Below are positions 1-5,369 of a DNA stretch of 5,461 nt, piece after piece. Position 1 is the first letter of the stretch. Every line of letters starts with the position of its first letter. The DNA is from Actinomycetota bacterium (GTDB taxonomy: Bacteria; Actinomycetota; Actinomycetes; Nanopelagicales; Nanopelagicaceae). The notes under the pieces were generated by a model. That model was not told the origin of the DNA, searched no databases, and saw nothing but the letters and a program-made list of their open reading frames with translations. The stretch lies in the NCBI GenBank assembly GCA_026392775.1, contig JAPLBK010000132.1:1-5461 (forward strand). The letters run 5' to 3'. Position numbers and translations under genes: made by a program.

Positions 1-509
1 AGGCCTGACTCACCATAGATAAATAGCGGGTTGTATGCCTTAGCTGGTGCTTCAGCAACTGCCACAGCTGCAGCATGTGCAAAACGATTTGATGCACCGA
101 TAACAAAAGTTTCAAAAATGTAGCGAGAGTTAAGTTGTGAAACCTCTGCAATTTTTGAAGGAGCCTCTTCACGGCCGGTTCCAATTTTAGGTGCAACGAA
201 TTCAATATCAACTTCAGGAGTTTGTGGTTCGGCAGATTCCAATGTTTCATCCACTGTTACAGCAATACTTGCCTTATCGCCGAGTTCGCGAGTTAACACA
301 TCACAGACAACTGTGCGCAGGCGGCTCTCTAAAACATCTTTAGCAAAAAGATTAGGAGCTGCGACCAATAAAGTTGTTTGATCGTTGTTGTGGAGTAGAC
401 CTAACGGCTTTGTTAACTGTAAAAATGCTCGATGTTGAGGCGCATCAACGGCAACCTCTTCAATAACGCGATCCCAGAGAGTCGTTAACTCAATCTCTTT
501 AACGGCCAT
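1..509 (-). CDS. dnaA: Chromosomal replication initiator protein DnaA, N-terminal part (truncated by window edge)
   Basis: DnaA is the AAA+ ATPase that binds DnaA boxes and melts the origin. Reading the minus strand from ATG at 509-507 gives 169 complete codons. Domain I (about residues 1-85) starts [21 protein letters not shown] short acidic/proline linker (domain II, about 86-122) follows, much shorter than the long linker of Streptomyces. Domain III begins near [20 protein letters not shown] (about 125-143) and the window ends in the Walker A loop at GESG(L), residues 166-170, so the rest of the ATPase and the DNA-binding domain IV lie outside. The start is supported by GAGGGG five bases upstream (minus strand, 520-515). 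The gene is divergent from rpmH across a region rich in DnaA boxes, which suggests autoregulation. The family call is secure; only the product's full length is unknown. Confidence 0.97.
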   Translation of the reverse strand, partial: MAVKEIELTTLWDRVIEEVAVDAPQHRAFLQLTKPLGLLHNNDQTTLLVAAPNLFAKDVLESRLRTVVCDVLTRELGDKASIAVTVDETLESAEPQTPEVDIEFVAPKIGTGREEAPSKIAEVSQLNSRYIFETFVIGASNRFAHAAAVAVAEAPAKAYNPLFIYGESG

Positions 510-524
510 TTCAGCCCCTCTCTG

Positions 525-533
525 ATATCCACA
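525..533 (+). promoter_or_regulatory. DnaA box, one mismatch
   Basis: ATATCCACA differs from the consensus TTATCCACA only at the first base. It lies 12 bases from the perfect box at 537, in the 5' leader of dnaA and just upstream of its ribosome binding site, so DnaA binding here could repress dnaA. Confidence 0.6.
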
Positions 534-536
534 GGG

Positions 537-545
537 TTATCCACA
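537..545 (+). promoter_or_regulatory. DnaA box, perfect consensus
   Basis: TTATCCACA is an exact high-affinity DnaA box. Its CCACAG end forms a 13-base inverted repeat (541-553) with the following CTGTGG around a single central C, placing a weaker opposed box candidate (minus-strand TAGACCACA, 549-557) at the same 12-base step. Confidence 0.85.
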
Positions 546-573
546 GCCTGTGGTCTAAACCCCAGGTTGAGCC

Positions 574-579
574 CTTATA
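574..579 (-). promoter_or_regulatory. dnaA: Possible -10 element of the dnaA promoter
   Basis: The minus strand reads TATAAG here, one base from TATAAT. That would place the start of transcription roughly 55-60 bases upstream of the dnaA start codon, with the box pair 525-545 in the leader. I found no convincing TTGACA-like -35 at the proper distance, and a second TATA-like hexamer (minus-strand TATAGC, 592-597) is an alternative, so the assignment is tentative. Confidence 0.3.
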
Positions 580-650
580 AAACCTCCAAAAGCTATAAAC
601 CTGTGGAGGAGGGCGTAAAAGTAGAGCGGATTGGGAAAAAAAGCAACTGG

Positions 651-659
651 TTATCCACA
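651..659 (+). promoter_or_regulatory. DnaA box, perfect consensus
   Basis: TTATCCACA is an exact match, 114 bases from the perfect box at 537 and in the same orientation. It sits about 44 bases upstream of the candidate rpmH promoter and upstream of the candidate dnaA promoter on the other strand, so it could influence both. Confidence 0.85.
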
Positions 660-693
660 GTAGGCTTCAAAGAGGCTGAGCCTAGATCTGAGT

Positions 694-723
694 TTGACCG
701 GCTTATCCCCAGACCTCTACCGT
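694..723 (+). promoter_or_regulatory. Candidate promoter of the rpmH operon
   Basis: TTGACC (694-699) is a good -35 for the main vegetative sigma factor. After an 18-base spacer, TACCGT (718-723) fits the loose TANNNT form of actinobacterial -10 elements. This would give a leader of roughly 55-60 bases before rpmH. The -10 is weak against TATAAT, so the call rests on the -35, the spacing and the need for a promoter somewhere in this gap. Confidence 0.38.
703..711 (+). promoter_or_regulatory. DnaA box, one mismatch, inside the candidate rpmH promoter spacer
   Basis: TTATCCCCA differs from TTATCCACA at position 7. It lies between the proposed -35 and -10 of the rpmH operon, where bound DnaA would be expected to compete with RNA polymerase. 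Confidence 0.5.
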
Positions 724-761
724 TACCTTCTTGCTTCCCCCGTATTTCTGGCCCGCACAAG

Positions 762-775
762 ATTTTTAATTATTT
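762..775. other. AT-only tract, possible DNA unwinding element
   Basis: Fourteen consecutive A/T bases stand out in a region otherwise of mixed composition. They lie beside the DnaA box cluster and directly before the rpmH ribosome binding site. If the region is an origin this is the best candidate for the initially melted segment; otherwise it may only keep the rpmH translation start unstructured. Confidence 0.3.
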
Positions 776-786
776 AGGAGTTTGAC

Positions 787-924
787 ATGACAAAGCGCAC
801 CTTCCAACCCAATACCCGTCGTCGTGCCAAAAAGCATGGTTTCCGTGCCCGTATGGCCACACGCGCAGGTCGCGCTGTTCTTGCAGCTCGCCGTGCAAAA
901 GGCCGCGCGCGTCTTTCCGCATAA
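787..924 (+). CDS. rpmH: 50S ribosomal protein L34
   Basis: L34 is a small basic protein of the large ribosomal subunit. The 45-residue product starts [20 protein letters not shown] and ends in Arg/Ala-rich sequence (GRARLSA), matching L34 across its whole length; the TKRTFQPN start and the [11 protein letters not shown] segment (about 13-23) are diagnostic. Length is normal for the family. AGGAG (776-780) six bases before the ATG is a strong ribosome binding site and fixes the start. It is the first gene of the plus-strand string, 21 bases ahead of rnpA, a nearly universal pairing. The gene is more GC-rich than its surroundings because of its many Arg and Ala codons. Confidence 0.97.
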   Translation: MTKRTFQPNTRRRAKKHGFRARMATRAGRAVLAARRAKGRARLSA

Positions 925-945
925 AGATCTCTAAGGAGAACTCCT

Positions 946-1299
946 GTGCTTGCCAAAAGCGCACGTTTAACTGAGAGCGGGGATTTTGCCCGTGCAACAA
1001 AGAGTGGAATCCGTTACTCATCGACCAACTTTGTCGGCTATTTATATTTAGGTGAATTCGATCAACCTGCCCGCGCGGGATTAATTATTAACAAAGCCGT
1101 CGGCAGTTCGGTTGCTCGCCACCGCTTAGCCCGAAAAATCCGCCACTGTATTTTTGATAACTACGCAATCCTTCCAACCGGATCCCTTTTGGTTATCCGG
1201 GGGCTTAATAACTCAGCTGATGCTGATTGCAAGTCAGAGATTGCAACTGTTGTTGCCCAACTTATTCGTAAATCTAAAGATCATGCGGGCGCACAATGA
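946..1299 (+). CDS. rnpA: Ribonuclease P protein component
   Basis: RnpA is the protein cofactor of RNase P, which with the RNA subunit removes the 5' leader of pre-tRNAs. The 117-residue product begins [13 protein letters not shown], the usual family opening. It carries the core [20 protein letters not shown] (about 44-63) followed by KIRH, where the basic RNA-binding helix occupies about 58-67. The canonical RNR is RHR here, a form I associate with actinobacterial RnpA. Translation starts at GTG; AAGGAG (933-938) seven bases upstream supports it and no better in-frame start is visible. The stop overlaps the yidD start by four bases (ATGA), implying coupled translation. Confidence 0.95.
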   Translation: MLAKSARLTESGDFARATKSGIRYSSTNFVGYLYLGEFDQPARAGLIINKAVGSSVARHRLARKIRHCIFDNYAILPTGSLLVIRGLNNSADADCKSEIATVVAQLIRKSKDHAGAQ

Positions 1300-1523
1300 G
1301 AACTATCCTCACCGCACCTATCAAGTTTTACCAAAAATGGATTTCCCCATCACTAGCACCGCGGTGCAAGTACTACCCATCATGTTCGAGTTATGCGGTC
1401 AGCGCAATTGAAACATATGGATTAAAAGGAGTTGCAATGAGCGCTTGGCGTTTAGTGCGCTGTAACCCATGGTCACATGGAGGCGTAGATTATGTTATTT
1501 CACAAGAGAAAGTTGGAGTTTGA
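1296..1523 (+). CDS. yidD: Membrane protein insertion efficiency factor YidD
   Basis: YidD is a small inner-membrane-associated protein that aids insertion of proteins by Sec/YidC. The 75-residue product shows the family pattern: an amphipathic N-terminus (about 1-20, [12 protein letters not shown]), [11 protein letters not shown] (24-34) with Cys24 and Cys30, then G-x-K-G (42-45) and [12 protein letters not shown] (52-63) with Cys56. The motif usually written GGxDPV reads GGVDYV here, with Tyr in place of Pro, and the C-terminus is short. The ATG lies within the end of rnpA (ATGA overlap), so expression probably depends on ribosomes finishing rnpA. The order rpmH-rnpA-yidD-yidC is the common bacterial arrangement and confirms the call. 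Confidence 0.94.
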   Translation: MRTILTAPIKFYQKWISPSLAPRCKYYPSCSSYAVSAIETYGLKGVAMSAWRLVRCNPWSHGGVDYVISQEKVGV

Positions 1524-1526
1524 TCT

Positions 1527-2426
1527 ATGGGATCTATCCTAAACCCCTTATATATCGCTGTTTCTTGGGTGATTATAACAATCCACAAATTACTCTCTCC
1601 TGTTTTTGGTAAAGATAGCGGTGCGGCATGGTCGCTATCAATCGTTGGCCTTGTAATCATTATCCGCATTATTTTGGTACCGCTTTTTGTTAAGCAGATT
1701 AAGAGCCAGCGGGCGCTAACTGCACTGCAACCACACATGAAGGATATTCAAAAGAAGTTTAAAGATGATCGCCAAAAACAATCAGAAGAGATGATGAAGC
1801 TCTATAAAGAGCACAAGACAAACCCTCTCGCTTCTTGTTTTCCAATCCTTGCCCAAGCGCCAATTTTCTTTGCACTCTTCACTGTTCTAAACGGCATTGG
1901 TAAGAACCCTCCAATTAAACACGGTGTGTTAACTCAAGAAGATGTAGTGAGCGCAGCCAACGCCAAATTCTTTGGTGCACCTATCTCGGATACTTTCCTA
2001 GGAACCAACATTACAACAGTTAAAATCGTCACCGTTTGTTTGATTGCATTGATGTCACTCACAACTTTCACAACACAGCGTCAGTTGATGACAAAAGGAA
2101 TGCCAAAGATGGATTCCAGCAACAATATGATGCTGCAACAGCAAAAAATTATGTTGTATGCATTCCCATTAATTTTCGCAATCTCTGGTGTTAACTTTCC
2201 AATTGGTGTTTTAATTTATTGGTCAACAACAAACCTTTGGACATGGGGACAACAGTTCTATGTCATTAAGCGAAACCCAACACCAGGATCCCCGGCCTAC
2301 GAAGAGCTACAAAAAAAGCGCAACCATAAAAACGGGGTAGTAGCACCTGATACAGATGTGGCCCCAAATGAAGAAGAAGTTAAAGGGCAACGAAACCAAC
2401 CAAAGAAGAAGAAAAAGAAGAAATAG
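1527..2426 (+). CDS. yidC: Membrane protein insertase YidC (Oxa1 family, Gram-positive type)
   Basis: YidC inserts and folds membrane proteins in the cytoplasmic membrane, alone or with SecYEG. The 299-residue product has hydrophobic segments at about 5-25, 36-55, 103-122, 164-182 and 208-236. Arg47 within IIIRIILVPL is the conserved positive residue of the hydrophilic substrate groove. The cytoplasmic helical hairpin is the charged stretch 56-97 (LQPHMKDIQKKFKDD), followed by the family segment NPLASCFPILAQAPIFFALF (99-118). IYWSTTNLWTWGQQ (230-243) marks the last membrane segment. The tail (244-299) is charged and ends in seven lysines. There is no large periplasmic domain, as in Gram-positive types. 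GGAG (1514-1517) nine bases before the ATG supports the start, three bases after the yidD stop. Confidence 0.97.
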   Translation: MGSILNPLYIAVSWVIITIHKLLSPVFGKDSGAAWSLSIVGLVIIIRIILVPLFVKQIKSQRALTALQPHMKDIQKKFKDDRQKQSEEMMKLYKEHKTNPLASCFPILAQAPIFFALFTVLNGIGKNPPIKHGVLTQEDVVSAANAKFFGAPISDTFLGTNITTVKIVTVCLIALMSLTTFTTQRQLMTKGMPKMDSSNNMMLQQQKIMLYAFPLIFAISGVNFPIGVLIYWSTTNLWTWGQQFYVIKRNPTPGSPAYEELQKKRNHKNGVVAPDTDVAPNEEEVKGQRNQPKKKKKKK

Positions 2427-2481
2427 GACAAATCAGTACAAATACTATTAATTCACTACAAACCCGACTGGGAGATATGTA
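2427..2481 (+). other. yidC-jag intergenic gap
   Basis: This 55-base gap is the longest within the gene string. It contains the jag ribosome binding site GGGAG (2470-2474), seven bases before its ATG. I see no stable hairpin followed by a T-run, so no terminator. A TACTAT hexamer (2443-2448) would fit a loose -10 but has no matching -35. Read-through from yidC is the simplest interpretation. Confidence 0.5.
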
Positions 2482-3006
2482 ATGGCAAAGGCAAAAGCAG
2501 AAGTGATTGAAAAGGTAGAAGAAGTAGCAGAAACAAAGCCTGTGAAAGGCGTGGCAAAACTGGAGGAAGAGGGCGATATCGCCGCTGACTACTTAGAGGC
2601 CCTGCTCGACATCGCAGATCTTGATGGCGATATTGATATTGACGTTGAAAACGATCGTGCCTCATTGGCTATCGTTGGAGGAAAGCTCAACCACCTCGTT
2701 GGCCAGGAGGGTGAAGTTCTAGATGCCATTCAAGAGCTCACCCGCTTAGCAGTTCAGACCGCCACTGGAGATCGCTCACGCCTCATGCTTGATATCGATA
2801 ACTTACGTGCTAACCGCCGCAAAGAGCTCACAAAGCTTGCCAATGAGATGGCCGAAGAGGCCAAGTCCACTGGCACTTCTATCAAACTAGCGCCGATGAA
2901 CGCCTTTGAGCGCAAGATTATTCACGACACAATCCAAGAGTTAGGCCTAAGTAGCGAATCTGATGGGGAAGACCCAAACCGCTACGTCGTTATCTATCCA
3001 GCATAG
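2482..3006 (+). CDS. jag: Jag/KhpB family RNA-binding protein (KH plus R3H domains)
   Basis: Proteins of this family (SpoIIIJ-associated Jag, KhpB, EloR) bind RNA and are encoded next to YidC; in firmicutes they affect cell elongation and division. The 174-residue product opens with a Lys/Glu/Ala-rich segment (1-32) that is probably disordered and lacks the separate Jag-N domain of firmicute homologues. A type II KH domain follows (about 35-108) with its GxxG loop as GQEG (74-77) and the conserved LDAIQELTRLAVQTATGDRS (80-99). The R3H domain is at about 112-174, with the Arg-x3-His motif at Arg144 and His148 (ERKIIHDT), ending RYVVIYPA. The acidic residue in GxxG is unlike the basic GRRG-type loops. 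GGGAG seven bases upstream supports the start. Confidence 0.92.
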   Translation: MAKAKAEVIEKVEEVAETKPVKGVAKLEEEGDIAADYLEALLDIADLDGDIDIDVENDRASLAIVGGKLNHLVGQEGEVLDAIQELTRLAVQTATGDRSRLMLDIDNLRANRRKELTKLANEMAEEAKSTGTSIKLAPMNAFERKIIHDTIQELGLSSESDGEDPNRYVVIYPA

Positions 3007-3585
3007 ATGCAGGTTTCACGTGAAACCCTGATCGAGCGATATTTCCCTGATATCGATCGGGTTCAGGCCTATGCCGCATTCCTTGAAAGCGCTGGAATTG
3101 AGCGTGGATTGATCGGTCCCAGGGAAGCTGACAAGATCTGGGATCGCCACATCTTCAACTGCCTGCCCGTAACATCCCTTCTTAAAGAGGGCTCCATAGT
3201 CTTTGATATCGGCTCAGGGGCAGGTCTGCCTGGAATCGTGATTGCTTTGGCCCGTCCAGATCTCAAAGTCACCCTGATTGAGCCCCTTGAACGCAGAGTT
3301 GAGTTTCTCAAAGAGGCTGTGGCCGACCTTAATATTGAGGTAATCCGGGGTCAAGCCCAGGATGTGCGCACAACGGCCCACTATGTAACAGCCAGGGCAG
3401 TGGCCCCCCTTGAGAAGTTAAAGAAAATGACCTGGCACCTTTTAAAGACCAATGGCTCACTCATGGCCATTAAGGGCAAATCAGCTGAGGAAGAGATGAA
3501 ATCTGTGCCAAAAGCGATGCTCCATGAGGTAAATCTTGAGGGCATTGAGCTCGGACGCATAATAGAAGTGCGCAAAGGTGCTTAA
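3007..3585 (+). CDS. rsmG: 16S rRNA (guanine-N7) methyltransferase RsmG (GidB)
   Basis: RsmG uses S-adenosylmethionine to methylate N7 of G527 (E. coli numbering) in 16S rRNA; its loss in other bacteria gives low-level streptomycin resistance. The 192-residue product has the family features: IWDRHIFNC (44-52), the SAM-binding glycine loop VFDIGSGAGLPG (65-76), an acidic residue ending the next strand (LIEPLERR, 90-97), TARAVAPL (128-135) and KGK (156-158). The ATG follows the jag stop with no gap, and no Shine-Dalgarno sequence is visible, so initiation probably depends on terminating ribosomes. Codons 3-7 (VSRET) contain a perfect parS core. Third positions are clearly richer in G and C than in yidC or late parA. 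Confidence 0.95.
   Translation: MQVSRETLIERYFPDIDRVQAYAAFLESAGIERGLIGPREADKIWDRHIFNCLPVTSLLKEGSIVFDIGSGAGLPGIVIALARPDLKVTLIEPLERRVEFLKEAVADLNIEVIRGQAQDVRTTAHYVTARAVAPLEKLKKMTWHLLKTNGSLMAIKGKSAEEEMKSVPKAMLHEVNLEGIELGRIIEVRKGA
3013..3026. other. parS: parS centromere-like site, perfect 14-base palindrome
   Basis: GTTTCACGTGAAAC is the exact core of the widely conserved bacterial parS consensus TGTTTCACGTGAAACA. ParB loads here, clamps onto DNA with CTP and spreads, marking the origin region for ParA-driven segregation. The site lies in codons 3-7 of rsmG, so it also encodes Val-Ser-Arg-Glu-Thr. Only the two outermost bases of the 16-base consensus differ (G and C in place of T and A). Confidence 0.93.
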
Positions 3586-3591
3586 CTAGCG

Positions 3592-3597
3592 CACGTG
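3592..3597. other. CACGTG at the parA start, possible decayed parS
   Basis: CACGTG followed by AAC resembles one half of parS (CACGTGAAAC with an A missing), while the left side (TAGCG) does not match. Its centre is 13 bases from that of the parS at 3601, and its GTG is the parA start codon. It may be chance or a degenerate ParB site that could weakly bind over the translation start. Confidence 0.22.
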
Positions 3598-4506
3598 AAC
3601 GATTCACGTGAAACAAAGAGGGTTATTGGCACCCGTCGCCTCAAGGAGGCGATGGCAAAGCCAGCCTGCCTTCGAATTATCACCGTGGCCAACCAAAAGG
3701 GTGGGGTCGGCAAAACCACCACCACAGTCAACCTGGCAGCAGCCCTTTCTATGGGTGGCCTGCGGGTGGCAGTTATTGATTTAGATCCACAGGGAAATGC
3801 CTCAACTGCACTGGGGGTAGAGCACCTAGAAAACGCTGGAATTTATGAAGTTTTGATGGGCGATTTAACAATGTCGCAGGCGATACAAAAAGTAAAAGGA
3901 TTTCCATCTCTTGAATGCGTTTCATCAAATACCTCACTTGCACAAGCAGAGATTGAATTAGTTCCCATGGTCGCACGTGAGATGCGATTAAAAGATGCCA
4001 TTGATGAGTTAGTAACAGCGCGCATTGAAGCGGGAGATCCACTTGATTATATTTTTATTGATTGTCCACCATCACTTGGTTTATTAACAATTAATGCATT
4101 AACTGCTGCAAAAGAAATGTTGATTCCCATTCAATGTGAATACTATGCATTAGAGGGCTTAGCGCAGTTATTAAAAACCTATGAATTAGTAAAGAAACGT
4201 TTAAACTCATCACTCAAACTTTCAACATTTGTTTTAACAATGTTTGATGGTCGCACACGCCTTGCCAATGATGTTGCAGATGAGATTCGCAAACATTATC
4301 CCAATGAGTTAATTGATATTCCTATTCCACGTGCTGTGCGCGTCTCAGAGGCACCAGGATTTAATCAAACTGTAATGACATATGACGCTTCATCACCGGG
4401 TGCAATTGCATATATGTCAGTTGCCCGTGAATTAGCTGAGCGCGGAAAACCATTTGATTCTAATGTTGTTTCAATTAACTACAAACGCGAAGGTGAGATT
4501 GCATAA
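3595..4506 (+). CDS. parA: Chromosome partitioning ATPase ParA (Soj)
   Basis: ParA is a nucleoid-bound ATPase whose gradient moves ParB-parS complexes and thus replicated origins. The 303-residue product contains the deviant Walker A KGGVGKTT (35-42) with signature Lys35 and catalytic Lys40, the Walker A' segment IDLDPQGN (61-68), Walker B YIFIDCPPS (152-160) and the QCEYYALEGL segment (180-189), all family features. The GTG start at 3595 is the first possible one after an in-frame stop. An ATG at 3652 would give 284 residues, but AAGGAGG (3643-3649) is only two bases before it, too close for normal use. The longer form resembles the N-terminal extensions of other actinobacterial ParA proteins. 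Composition falls sharply in GC after about 3840. The stop overlaps parB (TAATG). Confidence 0.96.
   Translation: MNDSRETKRVIGTRRLKEAMAKPACLRIITVANQKGGVGKTTTTVNLAAALSMGGLRVAVIDLDPQGNASTALGVEHLENAGIYEVLMGDLTMSQAIQKVKGFPSLECVSSNTSLAQAEIELVPMVAREMRLKDAIDELVTARIEAGDPLDYIFIDCPPSLGLLTINALTAAKEMLIPIQCEYYALEGLAQLLKTYELVKKRLNSSLKLSTFVLTMFDGRTRLANDVADEIRKHYPNELIDIPIPRAVRVSEAPGFNQTVMTYDASSPGAIAYMSVARELAERGKPFDSNVVSINYKREGEIA
3601..3614. other. parS: parS centromere-like site, one mismatch
   Basis: GATTCACGTGAAAC matches the parS core GTTTCACGTGAAAC at 13 of 14 positions, and the following A extends the match on the right. It occupies codons 3-7 of parA and encodes Asp-Ser-Arg-Glu-Thr. It lies 588 bases from the perfect site in rsmG and at the same +6 offset from its gene's start codon. 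Confidence 0.85.
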
Positions 4507-5369
4507 TGGCACGTCGTGGAGGACTGGGAACAAACCTAGATGCATTAATTCCAACATCATTAACTGTTGCTGGGCAAGAAGTTGCAACTCAAAATGAAGT
4601 TGACATCAATCTCATCTCAGCTAATCCACGTCAGCCCCGCAAACACTTTGATGTTGATGCACTCAATGAATTAACGGCATCTATTAAAGAGATCGGTATC
4701 TTGCAACCACCAGTTGTTCGCCAGAAACCAGATGGCTCTTATGAACTCATTATGGGAGAGCGGCGCTTTCGTGCAGCCAAAGCTGCAGGATTAAAAACTA
4801 TTCCTGTCATCATTCGCCAAACACCAGATAATGAACTTTTGCGCGAAGCGTTGATCGAAAACATCCATCGCAGCCAACTCAACTCTCTAGAAGAGGCAGC
4901 TGCCTATTCACAACTTCTCACATACTTTAACTGCACACATGATGAACTCGCGGCAAAGCTTGGACGATCACGCCCACTTATCTCTAACACCATCCGTTTA
5001 ATGAACTTGCCAACAAGTGTTCAACAAAAACTTATTACCGGAGCCCTCAGTGCAGGACATGCCCGTGCACTTTTAGGTTTAAGTGATTCATCTGAGATTG
5101 AAAAGTTAGCGACACGCATTGTTGCGCAAGGTTTGAGTGTGCGCGCAACTGAGGAAATTATCTCCATCGGTGCACCAAAGCGAAAAGGTGCAAAGAAGTT
5201 AAAGGCAACAAAGTCGGCCAGCCCTGAACTGGCTGAAATAGCTGACACTATGGGAGATTCACTCGACACCCGAGTTTCCATTCAAGGCAGCATTAAAAAG
5301 GGAACGATTGTTATTGAATTTGCTGGAGCCGAAGATTTAAAACGTATCGCTAAGGTGATAAATAATTAA
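4506..5369 (+). CDS. parB: Chromosome partitioning protein ParB (Spo0J), CTP-dependent DNA clamp
   Basis: ParB binds parS, hydrolyses CTP to slide and spread along DNA, and stimulates ParA. The 287-residue product starts MARRGGLGTNLDALIP, where the basic/Gly N-terminus followed by LDALIP is the usual ParA-interacting segment. The N-terminal CTP-binding domain (about 32-125) has NPRQPRKHFD (40-49), the CTP motif GERRFRA (84-90) and ENIHRSQLN (118-126). A helix-turn-helix follows at about 144-166 (THDELAAKLGRSRPLISNTI), then GALSAGHARALLGL (179-192). A lysine-rich linker (224-236) leads to the C-terminal dimerisation domain (about 238-287). Length is normal. The ATG shares its A with the parA stop (TAATG), so the pair is translationally coupled. 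Confidence 0.97.
   Translation: MARRGGLGTNLDALIPTSLTVAGQEVATQNEVDINLISANPRQPRKHFDVDALNELTASIKEIGILQPPVVRQKPDGSYELIMGERRFRAAKAAGLKTIPVIIRQTPDNELLREALIENIHRSQLNSLEEAAAYSQLLTYFNCTHDELAAKLGRSRPLISNTIRLMNLPTSVQQKLITGALSAGHARALLGLSDSSEIEKLATRIVAQGLSVRATEEIISIGAPKRKGAKKLKATKSASPELAEIADTMGDSLDTRVSIQGSIKKGTIVIEFAGAEDLKRIAKVINN

Larger units (their letters stand above)
510..786. other. dnaA-rpmH divergent intergenic region: candidate oriC or DnaA-responsive control region
   Basis: This 277-base non-coding stretch separates minus-strand dnaA from plus-strand rpmH. It holds two perfect TTATCCACA DnaA boxes (537-545, 651-659), two one-mismatch boxes (525-533, 703-711) and two weaker minus-strand candidates (549-557, 602-610). 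Other contents are an A7 run (636-642) and a 14-base tract of only A and T (762-775) that could serve as an unwinding element. Genes on either side point away from it, as expected at a bidirectional origin. In several studied actinobacteria the functional origin is instead between dnaA and dnaN, which is outside this window, so this may be only the dnaA/rpmH promoter region. DnaA binding is well supported; origin function is inference. Confidence 0.6.

Noticed and set aside
602..610. Minus-strand TCCTCCACA as a DnaA box
   Set aside because: Two mismatches to the consensus; kept only as a weak candidate in the description of the intergenic region.
567..785. Open plus-strand frame of 72 codons across the dnaA-rpmH gap
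   Set aside because: It runs through DnaA boxes and the rpmH ribosome binding site, has no ribosome binding site of its own and no recognisable protein pattern.
770..1021. Two minus-strand open frames over rpmH and the start of rnpA
   Set aside because: They are antisense to rpmH, whose Arg/Ala-rich codons keep other frames open; Arg- and Ala-rich shadow products with no family features.
1154..1411. Plus-strand frame of 85 codons across the rnpA-yidD junction
   Set aside because: It overlaps two well-supported genes in another frame and resembles no protein family.
2402..2424. Programmed frameshift at the purine-rich end of yidC
   Set aside because: The longest A run is five bases, the frame closes normally and no alternative-frame extension is meaningful.
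3069..3311. Minus-strand frames inside rsmG (also 3381-3575), parA (3773-4042) and parB (5021-5281)
   Set aside because: All lie within conserved genes on the opposite strand, with no ribosome binding sites or protein motifs.
3974..3979. CACGTG inside parA as a further parS
   Set aside because: Flanking bases (TCG before, AGA after) do not continue the parS arms.
4328..4333. CACGTG inside parA (PRAVRV codons) as a further parS
   Set aside because: The right flank CTG breaks the GAAAC arm and the left flank fits only partly; explained by coding sequence.
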